This document shows positions 25,081 through 35,877 of a stretch of 64,000 nt of DNA, piece by piece. Numbering within the stretch: position 1 is the first letter of the stretch; every line of letters starts with the position of its first letter. Origin of the DNA: Ehretia macrophylla (taxonomy: Eukaryota > Streptophyta > Magnoliopsida > Boraginales > Ehretiaceae). The stretch lies in NCBI GenBank assembly GCA_037974665.1, contig CM075768.1:11151001-11215000 (forward strand), written 5' to 3'. The notes beneath the pieces are model-generated. The model had not been told where the DNA came from. It worked only from the letters and a program-made list of their open reading frames with translations, and ran no database searches. A program made the translations under genes and the position numbers.

Positions 25081-25280
25081 TACCGTGTGTGGTAAGAGAA
25101 TGCGCAACCTATCGTGTGTGGTAGGGGAATGTCGCAACCCACCGTGTGTGGTAGGAGAATGTCCCAACCTACTATGGCCTTGTGCAAGCAATTTCGTAAT
25201 CTACCATTGGCTTATGCTCAATTTCGCAACCTACCATTGGTTGTGCTAGACTTTACAACCTACCATTGGTAGGTTGCTCA
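25081..25280. repeat. LARD interior: GTAGG/CCTAC units, part right of the gypsy insertion
   Basis: This continues the array cut at 15560. Units such as CCGTGTGTGGTAGGAGAATG repeat about every 40 bp. The array ends with a near-perfect palindrome at 25257-25275 (9-bp arms AACCTACCA/TGGTAGGTT around one base). Confidence 0.8.
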
Positions 25281-26148
25281 TTTGGAGTAGACTACAATTC
25301 TCCTGTATCTGTTGCTTCTCCATTTTTCTTTTGATTGATGGGCGAATAAGGAGACGCCATGCGTTGACTCGCCTATCCACGCCTAACTCGCAGGCTGCAG
25401 AAGATAAGACAGCCTTGGGTTGTCCATGCTGATGGGTCCCACTTGCTACAACCAATTACAGTTGTAGCATGCATGCACGTGATTCACTTGGGACAGGATA
25501 GTGTTTGTCCTTCCTCATGCTTTCTTTTCTTCTTTCAAATAATGCGCCCTTTCGCACATAGATTGCTCCTTGGGGTTTTTATAGTAAGTTGGCCCTACAT
25601 AAGCTATCGTGTCACTCCTTATATAGGCTATCACGTCTTGAGTGCGTCTTTATAGGCTAGTCCTTTGGACCCTACATAGGTTAATCGCTTAGACCTTACG
25701 TAGGTTGCGATCTTGAACCTTAGTAGTACGCGCCCCCCTTAGCGACTTGATATAGGCTACTCTCTAGGACCCCCTTCTTATCGTTGAGGTAGAGTGGACA
25801 CACCATAGCCTTTGCAAATAGTAGTCTAGTAGCTGCCTACTAGTGTCCCCTTTCGTTATGTACCTTTGTTGCCGTACTAAGGTGCCTTTTGTCGATTGTA
25901 GGTAGCCATGTTGTTTCGAGAGGTCGCGAGCTCACCTGTGGAAGATTCCCTATGTAGGAGTGATTGAGAGTCTGTTGTATCCTTAAGGGAAAAAGTCATC
26001 TGGTAGTATCAGAGAGGTAACCGTTACAGATAGTTGGTTGTCCTTTTGTTTTTTGTTTTCTTCTCTGTCCAAAAGGTAAATGTGGCGTTGAAGCCTACCA
26101 TGGGTGTACGCTATCTTTATATGCCAAACATTATGGTGTTGATGTTAG
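25281..26148. other. LARD interior, low-repeat stretch
   Basis: This is non-coding. Scattered GTAGG and CCTAC pentamers occur but no clear period. No domain was recognised in any frame. Confidence 0.5.
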
Positions 26149-28460
26149 AGCCTACCATATTGGTAGGCTTTGAATAGCAAGTACGCTTCTTCTTAATATG
26201 TCGAAAGTCAAGGGTGGTGATGTCATAGCCTACTACGTAGTAGGCTCGAAGAATCGTTCGCGAATTTCAGTCCTAAAAATCGTGAAGCAAGACTTGGAAT
26301 CTACCATGCTGGTAGGCTCCGTCAAAAAACATTATCAAAGTCACGAATATTGCTGATATTGGAACCTACCATGTTGGTAGTCTTGAGAAATTTGTGTGCC
26401 CAAACTGATAATTATGTAAAACCTAACATGTTGGTAATATAGAAATGTGCGTGCCTTTTTGACGCATAAATGACTGCAGGGCACTCGTCACTGAGCCTAC
26501 CGAGTTGGTAGGCTTGAAAACATTTTTGTGCCTTTTCACAAGCAGCAGCTTGAAGACTGCCATTTTTCCTTTTTTTGTTTGTCACGCAGAGCCTACTACG
26601 TCGTATTTACTCTGCGCCTACTACCTTTTCTGGCAAAATCTCTTGTGCCTACCTTGTTGGTAGGTTGCAACTTGCTAATGTTTTTTTGAAAAGGAAATCG
26701 CTGCCTACTGCAACTTTGTTGAGCAAAAAAGTGTATTTGAGATAAGCAGGCCTACGCTAACTTGGTAGTATAACAAATATGCATATTATATTGTCATATG
26801 CATCGACATGCTTTGATTGTGCATGTATTCTAAATGGTCTTGATTTGGTAGTTTGGTAAACATGCATATTATAATATCAAATGGATTAATTGCATGCTTT
26901 GGCCATACGAGTAGTGAGAAAAGGTCTTGAGCATTCTCTTTTATGCTTGAATGACTTACTTTTTCAGCCAATAAAATGATGACATCCGTCTACTTCACTC
27001 AATTTTTTTTCTTTTGGTCAGACCATGCCCATCCTCTTGTGGACCGTTGCACAATACTGTAGCTAGTACAAGAAATTTAAAATTGATCTTCACCTTTGCC
27101 TTCTTTGGTTGTGCTTCTACTCTACGAGTCTCAAGATTTCAGAAAATATGCTCTTACGAGCATGACTTAATTGGAATAGCAAGTGCCGAAGTGTGGTTTT
27201 AATAAAATGCGATGCATAAAAATGGAATTGTCTCATGACATACGTTGCATGTCGTTCAGCGAAGCATTTCACCATGTAGGTCTAGGAGTTGTTCACATGA
27301 TGCTAGTTAGATCACAAAACTAGTTTCAAGTTAGCTTCGGCCCATGACTCTATGCATTAGAGTGCTTGGCAATCAAAATAGAACTGTAGTAACGATATGG
27401 TAAGTTTGAGTTATAAGTAAGGTTGAATCCCGAATTTTGGGACGCCTTGCCAATTGCTCGAGCATCTGGGCCATACTATATAGTGAATTGTAGATGTAGT
27501 ATTTCACTATAGTCAAATGAAATACAATTGTAGTCCTTCATGCATAATGGAGTAGACTGCCATTGTACTCTGTTGCCCGTAGTTGTGTAGCTACCATCGT
27601 AGTTTATCATTTCCTAGTAACCGAGTGGACTACCAGCATAGTTTTTTTTTTTTCACTTTTAGTCTATAGTCGTAATTACCCACCTGTAGGGGAGTAGACT
27701 ACTATGGTAATCACTCGTCAGTAGTTAAGTGGATTACTGTTGTCTGAATCTTTGTAGCCTACCACAGTTGGTGGGCTATAACTTGATGGTACTTTAGAAC
27801 CAAGGGGCTACTTGCTGTAGTTGGTAGGGTTAGATATGCCGATGGTAGGTCATGTAGACTTCTTAGATTGACACTAAAAAATCAACCAACTCATTTGTTG
27901 CCTATTGTTGCTGGTAGTCTTTAAATTTGGTAGAGTTTTTCAATCAAGTGGAAACCTACCGTAGTGGGTTGGCTCTAACAGAATGATGACATCCTATAAT
28001 CAAGTTACTTTCTCGTCGCCTACTGTTGCTAGTAAGCTTTCATACATCTCGACTTTCCAAAGAGGATGACTGCAAGTCGTGCCTATCGTAGTTAGTAGGT
28101 TAGGAGCTCAAGGGACTCCAAATGACGTTATATGCTACGTAATGCCTACCACTACTGGCCTTTATACGCAAGCTTATGGGAGACTACGTGGTAGTCCTCG
28201 ATAACTGGTATCTCATTTGTTACTTACCATGAGGTTCTTCAAATTCCAATACAATTTGGAATTGTGTACTGTCACGAAGCCTACTATCTTGGTAATCTTG
28301 AAAATGTTTCTTTTAGCCTCATTAAAAATTGCAAAAAGTGTGCTTCGAGAGCCTACCGTATTGGTAGACCTTACAAAATAGATCCTTATTGAAGATTGTA
28401 AAACTTGTGTCCGTAGAGCCTACCATCGTGGTAGGCCTTGAAATATACATGTAGATACCC
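26149..28460. repeat. LARD interior: ladder of short hairpins
   Basis: Palindromes of the form (A)GCCTACC-N3to5-GGTAGGC(T) recur about every 55-100 bp. Examples are 26149-26169 (9-bp arms, 3-nt loop), 26227-26246 (10-bp arms, no loop), about 26300, about 26356, about 26494-26514, about 28350 and about 28418. Loops and spacers vary while the arms stay recognisable. No protein frame is credible. Confidence 0.85.
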
Positions 28461-29439
28461 TTAAGGTGGTAGGCAATAATCCTTGGGGCTGTATACAACA
28501 GGTTGAACATGTAACTACCATTAGTACGATAGGTACCAATATTATGGGAGATATTGGTATGCTCTCCTGTGTACGTCTCTTGGATAGTAGGCTGACTCTA
28601 TTGGGCCCTTATGGAGCTAGGACGACCTTTGATAGTAGTGGTTGGGTTGATCCGCCCAAACGATTCTCAATCTTGAACTCATAGGTTAAAGGGTTGTATC
28701 TCGCATTGACCCTTGTGGTAGATTTGAGTTTTTGACACTCTTCCGGCAGTCTGTAATTTTAAGATCCTCTTACTACCTTTTGTGACAGGTGTAGTAGATT
28801 AGAGACTTTGTTTTGTCCTCTTTCGGCCAATTGAATAAATTTAGAGGGTTTGCGACCCTTTGTTTAGGGACTTTGTGAGTCTATTCTTAACTATCTATGT
28901 ATGTTTAGAGGGTTTGTGACTCCGTTCCTAACCATTTGAGTAGGTTTGGAGGGTCTAGGACACCTCTCCCTTTTGCTTTGTGCGTTGGTTATTTTGCAAG
29001 CTATATTGCTCTTGATCGAATGGTCGCCCTCTACCCCAATTTAGGAGGAAAGACTACAACAGGGGTAGTTTGCCCCTTAGTGTGCTTGTCCTAAGAGTAG
29101 CCTACTATTACGAGGATTTGGGTAGGGTAGCTTGGCCTTCAGAAGCCGTGCCACTTGTAGGTTGGTCGTCATACGACTCTCGCATGGTCGTGTTAGATTG
29201 TAAGTTGATCCGCATAAAACTTTTGTATGGTTGCGAAGGACTGTAGGTTGGTCCACATAAGACCTTACTTAGCTGTAATGAGCCATGCTTAATATATAGT
29301 TGATCCCTTAGGACCTACGTTTGGCCGCAAGAGGATATATTTGTAAGTTGGTTCCTGTCGTCACAGGTCGCAAGACCATAGGTTAGTCCATATGGGACTT
29401 TGCCGCATCCTTTTTCAACAACATGTCGGTCTGCATAAG
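28461..29439. other. LARD interior, transitional stretch
   Basis: This is non-coding. It shows loose repeats of GTAGGTTGGTCC-like and TAGAGGGTTTGTGAC-like phrases, for example near 28840-28930, but no strict period. Confidence 0.45.
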
Positions 29440-30335
29440 AGTTTGACTTGGTAGGTTGATAATTTCAAAGCATACCGTAGTAGTTGGGGCCCCTTAGGAT
29501 ACTAAGTGGCGGTATGATAATATCGAAACCTACCGTAGTAGGTGGGTCCCCTTAGGATCCCAAGTTGATGGGTTGATAATTTCGGAGCATATCGTAGTAG
29601 GTTGTAACATACAAGAGATCGAGTTGGTACATTACACATTTCAGACTCTACCTTAGTAGGTTGCTCCATTTGGGATTTTAAATATGTAGGTTAGTCACTT
29701 CGGACCCTACCATAGTAGGTTGTACCCTTTAGGTGTTTAAATTGGTAGATAGGTCACTTCGGACTCTACAATATTAGGTTGTGCCTTTTAGGCGTCTTAG
29801 TTGGTAGATAGGTCACTTGGACCCTACCATATTAGGTTGCGCCTTTTAGGCATTTTATTTGGTAGATGGGTCACTTCGGACCCCACCATAGTAGGTTGCG
29901 CCCTTTAGGCATCTTATTTCATAGATGGGTCACTTCGAACCCTACCATAGTATATTGCGCCCTTTAGCTATCTTAGTTGGTAGATAGGTCACTTCGGACC
30001 CTACCATAGTAGGTTGCTCATTTTAGGAGTTTAAGTTGGTAGATGGGTCACTTCGGACCCTACCATAGTAGGTTGCACCCTTTAGGCATCCTAGTTGGTA
30101 GATGGGTCACTTCAGACCCTACCATAATAGGTTGTACCCTTTAAGACCCTACCATAGTAAGTTGCTCCTTTTAGGAGTCTAACTTGGTAGATTAGTCACT
30201 TCAGATACTACCATAGTAGGTTGCTCCTTTTAGGAGTCCAACTTGGTAGGTAGGTCACTTCGGACTCTACCATAATAGTTTGCTCCTTTTAGGAGTCCAA
30301 CTTGGTAAGTAGTTTGGTTGCCACATACTCCTACC
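29440..30335. repeat. LARD interior: 59-bp tandem array
   Basis: More than ten units contain AGGTTGCGCCCTTTAGG, GGTAGATAGGTCACTTCGGA and CCTACCATAGT. The distance between successive AGGTTG starts is 59, 59, 58 and 59 bp near 29658-29893. Each junction forms CCTAC-CATA-GTAGG, so the hairpin motif persists in the array. Confidence 0.85.
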
Positions 30336-30800
30336 ATAGAAGTCAGGTACGTAGGTTGGTCTACTTAGGACTCTCATAAAGTCGTAAAGGACTACTACTT
30401 AGTCATCTTAGGACTTTAAGTGGTCGTATAGGATCATAATTGTAGGTTGGTCCACATGGGACTTCGAGTGGTCGTGTGGGACCATAGGTTGGTCTCACGG
30501 GACTTTGAATTGGTAGTTCGCCTGCTGTAGTTTCTACCAAAGTAGTTTGGTTTGCTTGGGACTTTGAATTAGTAGTTTGGCCGTTAGGGCTTTTACTATA
30601 ATAGTTTGGTATGCTTTGGACTTTGAGTTGGTAGTTCGGCCGCTGTGGTTTCTACCAAAGTAGTTTGGTTCGCTTGGGACTTTAAATTGGTAGTTCGGCC
30701 ACTGGGGGTTCTACCATAATAGTTTGGTACACTTGAGACTTTGAGTTGGTAGTTCGGCCACTGGGACTTCTACCATAATAGTTTGGTCCGAGTAGGACTG
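30336..30800. repeat. LARD interior: roughly 60-bp array, second type
   Basis: From about 30500 units contain TAGTTTGGTTCGCTTGGGAC and GGTAGTTCGGCC. Repeats of GGTAGTTCG/GTAGTTTGG start near 30510, 30570, 30631, 30690 and 30750. The first 150 bp are a degenerate transition from the 59-bp type. Confidence 0.75.
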
Positions 30801-31680
30801 TTATCATAGGTTCGTCCTCATAGGACTTTACATGGTCGAGTGGGACCATAATTGAAGATCTGTCCTCGTAGGACTTTATGTGGTCGCATGGGACTGTGAT
30901 CGTAGGTTCATCTTCCTAGGACTTCACGTGGTTGCGTGGGACCTTAATTGAAGATTCGTCCTCATAGGACTTCATGTGGTTGCGTAGAACCATAATGGTA
31001 GACTCGTCCTCGTAGGACTTCATGTGGTTGCGTAGATCATAGCGGTAGACTCATCCTTATAGGAATTCATGTGGTCGTGTAGACCATAATGGTAGACTTG
31101 TCTGAGTAGGAATTCATGCAGTTGCGTAGACCATATGGTAGATTGCTCTACGTAGGACTTCATGTGGTCGTGTAGACTGTAGCAGTAGACTCGTCCTCGT
31201 AGGACTTCATGTGGTCGCATAAAACCATATGGTAGATTTGTCCTCGTAGGACTTCATTTGGTCCCGTAGATCATAGCGGTAGACTCGTCTTCATAGGACT
31301 TCATATGGTCGCATAGAACCATAATGGTAGATTCGTCCTCGTAGGACTTCATGGTGTCGCGTAGACCATACGGTAGATTCGTCCAAGTAGGACTTCATGT
31401 GGTCGAATAGGCCGTAGCAATAGACTCGTCCTTATAAGACTTCATGCAGTAGCATAAACCATATGGTAGATTCGTCTACATATGATTTCATATGGTCACA
31501 TAGATCGTAGCGGTAGACTCGTCCTCGTAGGACTTCATGTGGTCCGATAGAACCATAATGGTAGATTCGTCCTCGTAGGATTTCATGTTGTTGCATAGAC
31601 CATATGGTACATTCATCCACGTAGGACTTCATGTAGTTGCGTAGGCTGTAGCGGTAGACTCGTCCTCGTAGGAGTTTATG
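30801..31680. repeat. LARD interior: roughly 50-60-bp array, third type
   Basis: About 15 units contain GGTAGACTCGTCCTCGTAGGA, ACTTCATGTGGTCGCGTAG and ACCATA. TCCTCGTAGGA is itself a small palindrome. On the minus strand the period gives repetitive pseudo-peptides (HMKSYVDEST-like), judged an artefact of the array. Confidence 0.8.
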
Positions 31681-31683
31681 TGG

Positions 31684-31782
31684 TCACATAGGACCCTTAT
31701 TGTCTTTGCGTGCGACCATCTTGGCCTTCAAGGCCTTCGCTTGTAGTTGTTGGAGATCATTCTCAGCACTTGTTCTGGCCAT
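31684..31782 (-). CDS. Small ORF (32 codons) downstream of the LARD PBS
   Basis: This is the first ATG after the PBS on the LARD's sense strand, 73 nt downstream. It encodes 32 residues (MARTSAENDLQQLQAK... ending KDNKGPM) with an N-terminal heptad-like stretch of Leu and Gln and a basic C-terminal half. It could be the remnant of a gag start or a chance ORF. It ends where the tandem arrays begin. I do not recognise a family. Confidence 0.3.
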   Translation of the reverse strand: MARTSAENDLQQLQAKALKAKMVARKDNKGPM

Positions 31783-31854
31783 GGTTGCTGTTATAAGCAA
31801 GAGTAATTGAGGGTTTCAAGCCTTCTGATTAGATTAGTTAGTTGTTAGGGCCCT

Positions 31855-31867
31855 ACGGTGGGCGCCA
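31855..31867 (-). other. LARD primer-binding site
   Basis: The minus strand reads TGGCGCCCACCGT, 3 nt inside the 5' LTR. This is the PBS type common next to LTRs of plant gypsy-derived non-autonomous elements. It fixes the element's orientation. Confidence 0.75.
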
Positions 31868-31870
31868 AAT

Positions 31871-32593
31871 TGTAGACGTCAAAATCCATAATTACGAATT
31901 TTGGGCCACCAGTAACCTGCAAGGACAGAAGGCAGAAGAGGGGCGTGAATCTTGGGATACCGGTGTGGTGCCGACCGAAGACACTCCAACGCTCAAGTCA
32001 GTAGTTTATCGCAAAGATAAGAATGCAAGAAAAATATAGAGATTATAGAAGAGTCTACCATAGTGTCAACGTCGATGTAGAGAGTGTTGGCCGTAGATAT
32101 CTAGGTTGTAGATATGTAGATTGTGGATATGTAAAATGGGAAAGGGAGAGTATTACAAGATGCAGTGAATACTTGATCCTCTTTCCTAGTGTAAGCACGA
32201 CCTACTTATAGGCGTGGGTAGGCCAAGAGTCACGGACTCTTAGACTACCTTGGGCAAGTAATCGCTTATCCGTAGGATAGGGAGATCTTATCCCAAGTTT
32301 GTCGATCGTCCTCCACTCCTAGTTGTCTAGTTAATTGGAATGACTCCTTGATCATTTATCTGGAGATGTCAGGTAGAGTCCAAGTTATACTCGAGTTCAT
32401 CTCTAGTAGTCCACGTAGGATGGCGTGGCCATACGAGCCAGGCCAAGGGCCTTAGGCCTTTAACGGCCTACTACAAGGGTAGGCCGCGATTAGGAGTGCG
32501 GTAGGTGGGCCTTGGCCCAAATTATCTGTCAATCACGGTCAAGTGACCTGTTGTGGTTAGTACATAGGCCCAAGCCCAATTTTGGCGTCAACA
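31871..32593 (-). repeat. LARD 5' LTR (minus-strand sense)
   Basis: The LTR is 723 bp. On the plus strand it reads TGTAGACGTC...GCGTCAACA. It carries about 201 bp near 32219-32419 that the partner LTR lacks. Confidence 0.9.
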
Positions 32594-32598
32594 ATTAT

Positions 32599-33419
32599 TA
32601 TATAAAATGGGGTCACCGAATCTATAACAACACCAAAAAAAGAAGAATCTGCAAACAACTTTTACTCATAACAAATTTGATAAATTTTTTTCATTTGTCA
32701 ATAGTGCCACAACCTTAAGGATAGATGCTTTCATTCAAATCTTGAGGGAGGTGCCATTAACCATTCAATAAACCTCTTGTCTACCAATAAACTTCCTGTC
32801 TACCAAGCCCATAATTCCAATAGTTTTGCAAATGTCGAGAAAATTTAATGCTTGGCTTCATAAGTTAAATGCGACCATTATTGTTCAACCATAACTAGGA
32901 CTTGAAAACAAATAAGTGTATTAATATTTCAATGGTTTGAAAATTCAAAGTAGAAGATGGGGTGAGAAAGGTGATAAAAACGTAATACAAAAGTCTGGAT
33001 ACAAAAACCTATCACTTCCCAACTTCCACCCTATTGTACCAAAAAAAAAAAGAAAAAAAAAACATCACTTTCTCCTCATTGTTAGTTTTGAACATGTGAA
33101 ATCCTAATAAACCATTATGTTTGCTTTTCATTTTTTATGGTGTTGCTTTTTAAACGCCAAATGCCTATCACTTTCATCAAACAGTACAAATAACTCACTT
33201 TTGATAATCAAATGATACTACATACTATCACGTACATAAAAAGATTTGATAATCTCTATGGATAATGCACACCACCACAAATATAAATAATTCTATAATC
33301 AAATGGCACCTCAAATAGTATAAATAAATGAAAGGTCGAGAGACAACATCATAAAACCAAAAATCAGTTTGATTTTAAGCAACATCATAAAAACCGAAAA
33401 TTATAAGAACGAAATAATT
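32599..33419. other. Non-coding stretch
   Basis: This is AT-rich with A-runs near 33041-33061. No gene, LTR or repeat partner was seen. The lost 5' half of Copia B would lie here. Confidence 0.5.
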
Positions 33420-35877
33420 CCCTATAGCTTCTTGGAATGGCCAACAGTATTTGATCACCTTTATAGATGACTATTATCGTTATGGGTACTTATACTTAAT
33501 TCATGAGAAGTCACAATCTTTGTTTTAAGGCCTTCAAAGTCGAGGTTGAAAATCAACTGGGCAAGAAGATTAAGGCTGTCAAATCTGATCGTGGTGGAGA
33601 GTACTATGATAGATATAATCGATTAGGTGAACAACATCCAGGACCCTTTGCTAAATTCCTAGAGGAATACGGAATCGTCCCACAATACACAATACTGAGG
33701 TCACTTAGAATGAATGGTGTTGCTGAGAGACGAAACAGAACTCTTAAGGATATGGTAAGAAGTTTGATTAATCATTCTTCCTTACCAGAATGAATCTGGG
33801 GAGAGGCACTAAAGACTATAGGATATATACTGAACAGAGTACCTAGTAAAGCGGTAGCTAAAACCCCTTATAAACTTTGGTCAGGCAAAAAGCCTAGCAT
33901 AAAGTACTTAAACATTTGAGGTTGTCCAGTTGAGGTGAGGCCTTATAGACCAAATGAAAAGAAACTGGACTCAATAACAATTAGCTGCTATTTTGTTGGG
34001 TATGTTGAACGGTCGAGGGGTTTTAAGTTTTATGATCCTTCAACTAAGTTCCTTTTCGAGACAGGAAACATAAGAGTTCTTGAGGATGTTGAGATTGAGG
34101 GGGGAGACATGGTTAGGAATGTTGTTTATGAAGAGGAATAGATTCATCTTCCAAACATTTTTATTGACAATGATCAGCGTACTAACATTGTCCGAGACAA
34201 CAATAAGGATTTCTCTATGGACCTCCTTACTCAAAATCAGGATGTTACTCCAGAAGAGCAAACCCAACAACCTCAAGAAGAAGTAGCACTTAGGCATCCA
34301 CTAGAGAAAGAAGAAGTTCAATTTTCAGTGATTATATTATATTTCTTCAAGAGCATAAGTTTGACATAGGGACAATGGAGGATGATCCAATCAACTTCCA
34401 GCAAGTCAAACAAAGTCCTAATTGTCAAAAGTGGATCGATGCCATGAATGAGAAGATAAAGTTCATTAAGGACAATGACGTTTGGGATCTTGTCAAGTTG
34501 TTTGAAGGTGCGAATCCTATTGGTTGTAAATGGATTTTTAAAACCAAAAGGGATTCCAAGGGCAACATTGAAAGATATAAGGTGTGTCTAGTTGCTAAGG
34601 GTTTTACTCAGAAGGAAGGCATTGACTATAAAGAGACTGTTTCTCCAGTTTCTACGAAAGACTCTTTTGGAATGATAGCGGCACTTGTGGCTCATTTTGA
34701 TTTAGAGCTATATTAGATAGACATTAAGACGACTTTTCTCAATGGTGATATTGAGGAAACCATATTCATGGTGCAACAAGAAACCTTTGTCTTAGGTGAC
34801 TTGAAGTCAATGGTTTGCAAACACAAGAAGTCCATCTATGGTCTCAAGCAAACTTCACGTCAATGGTATCACAAGTTTCATCAACTCATTATCTCATATG
34901 GTTTTGAGGTTAATGCAGTTGATGACTGTGTATATCCCAAGTTCAGTGGGAATAAATTTATCTTCCTAGTGCTCTATGTCGATGACATACTATTGGCTAT
35001 CAGCGATATAGGCTTATTGCATGAAACCAAGAGATTTCTAACTAAGCATTTTGGAATGAAAGATCTTGATGACGCCTCTTTTGTACTAGGAATTAAGATA
35101 CACCGAGATCGCTCTTAGGGTGTCCTTGGGTTATCACAAAAGAGCTATATCGAGAAGGTACTTGCTAGATTTAGCTTGATAGATTGTGCATAAGGAGATG
35201 CTCTCGTTGCTAAAGGAGACAAGTTTAGTCTCAATCAGTGCCCCAATAATAAAATTGAAAGAAAATAGATGCAAAAAATTCCCTATGCTTTGGTTGTAGG
35301 AAGTCTTATGTACGCTCAAGTGTGTACGCATCCGAATATTGCGTAAATAGTAGGTATGTTAGGTAGATATTTAAGTAACCCTAGGATGGATCATTGGAAA
35401 GCAACCAAACGGGTTATGAGGTACTTAAAGAGAACAAAATATTACATGCTCACCTATTGGAACAAATAATTTAGAGATCAATGGGTATTCTGACTCCAAT
35501 CTTGCAGGTTGCCAAGATACTAAGAGATCCACTTCTGGCTATGTCTACGTGCTAGCTAGAGGCGTTATTTCCTAGAGGAATGTCAAGCAATCACTCATAG
35601 CTCCTTCCACTATGGCAGCAGAGTTCATAGCTTGTTATGAGGCAACCAATCATGCGATATGGCTGCGAAATTTTGTCACTCGGCTGCGTATTGTAGATAG
35701 TATTAAAACACCGCTTAAAGTATATTGTGACAATCTATTGGCAGTTCTATATTCGAATAACAACAGAAGCTCGTCGAAGTCTAAGCATTTAGACATTAAG
35801 TTTTTAGTTGTTAAGGAATGAGTTCAAAGTAAGATAGTGTCAATTGAACATATAGGAACAGACTCCATGCTTGCGGA
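33420..35877 (+). pseudogene. Copia B pol relic, left part (integrase to RNase H)
   Basis: This is a 5'-truncated Copia pol with no gag or protease. Integrase remnants are KSDRGGEYYD near 33577 and MNGVAERRNRT near 33710. RT runs about 34375-35110 (CKWIFKTKRDSKGN near 34526, YVDDILLA near 34975, then WYHKF-type segments) and RNase H about 35480-35877 (STMAAEFIACYEA, SSSKSKHLDIKF). At least two frame changes (between 34140 and 34375, and between 35118 and 35612) and many stops occur. The coding sequence stops abruptly at 35877, inside the RNase H tail, and continues at 57476. The gap is the 21.6-kb nest that starts with Copia C. Confidence 0.88.
35873..35877. other. Diverged target-site duplication of Copia C (left copy)
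   Basis: GCGGA here and ACAGA at 57476-57480 differ at two positions but flank LTR termini (TGTCAG and CTAACA) and join Copia B in frame. Confidence 0.55.

Larger units (their letters stand above)
14583..32593 (-). mobile_element. Large retrotransposon derivative (LARD), minus strand, with a nested gypsy element
   Basis: Two related LTRs (14583-15104 and 31871-32593) are flanked by a perfect 5-bp TSD, ATTAT. Orientation is minus. Reading that strand, the 5' LTR (TGTTGACGCC...GACGTCTACA) is followed 3 nt later by a PBS, TGGCGCCCACCGT, and the 3' LTR is preceded by a purine-rich tract. Without the nested gypsy (15561-25080), the interior is about 7.2 kb and has no gag or pol domain. It consists mainly of short palindromes and tandem arrays. 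A long interior, a PBS and PPT, and no pol are the features that define LARDs. LTR divergence is about 14% by eye over the first 365 bp, mostly transitions, so the insertion is old. Confidence 0.88.

Noticed and set aside
31020..31632. Minus-strand frames with repeated peptides (HMKSYVDEST-like)
   Set aside because: They arise because the tandem unit is near a multiple of three; no start, codon or family support.
26149..31680. CRISPR-like array
   Set aside because: The window is plant DNA, repeats are degenerate palindromes without uniform spacers, and they lie inside a retroelement with no cas genes.
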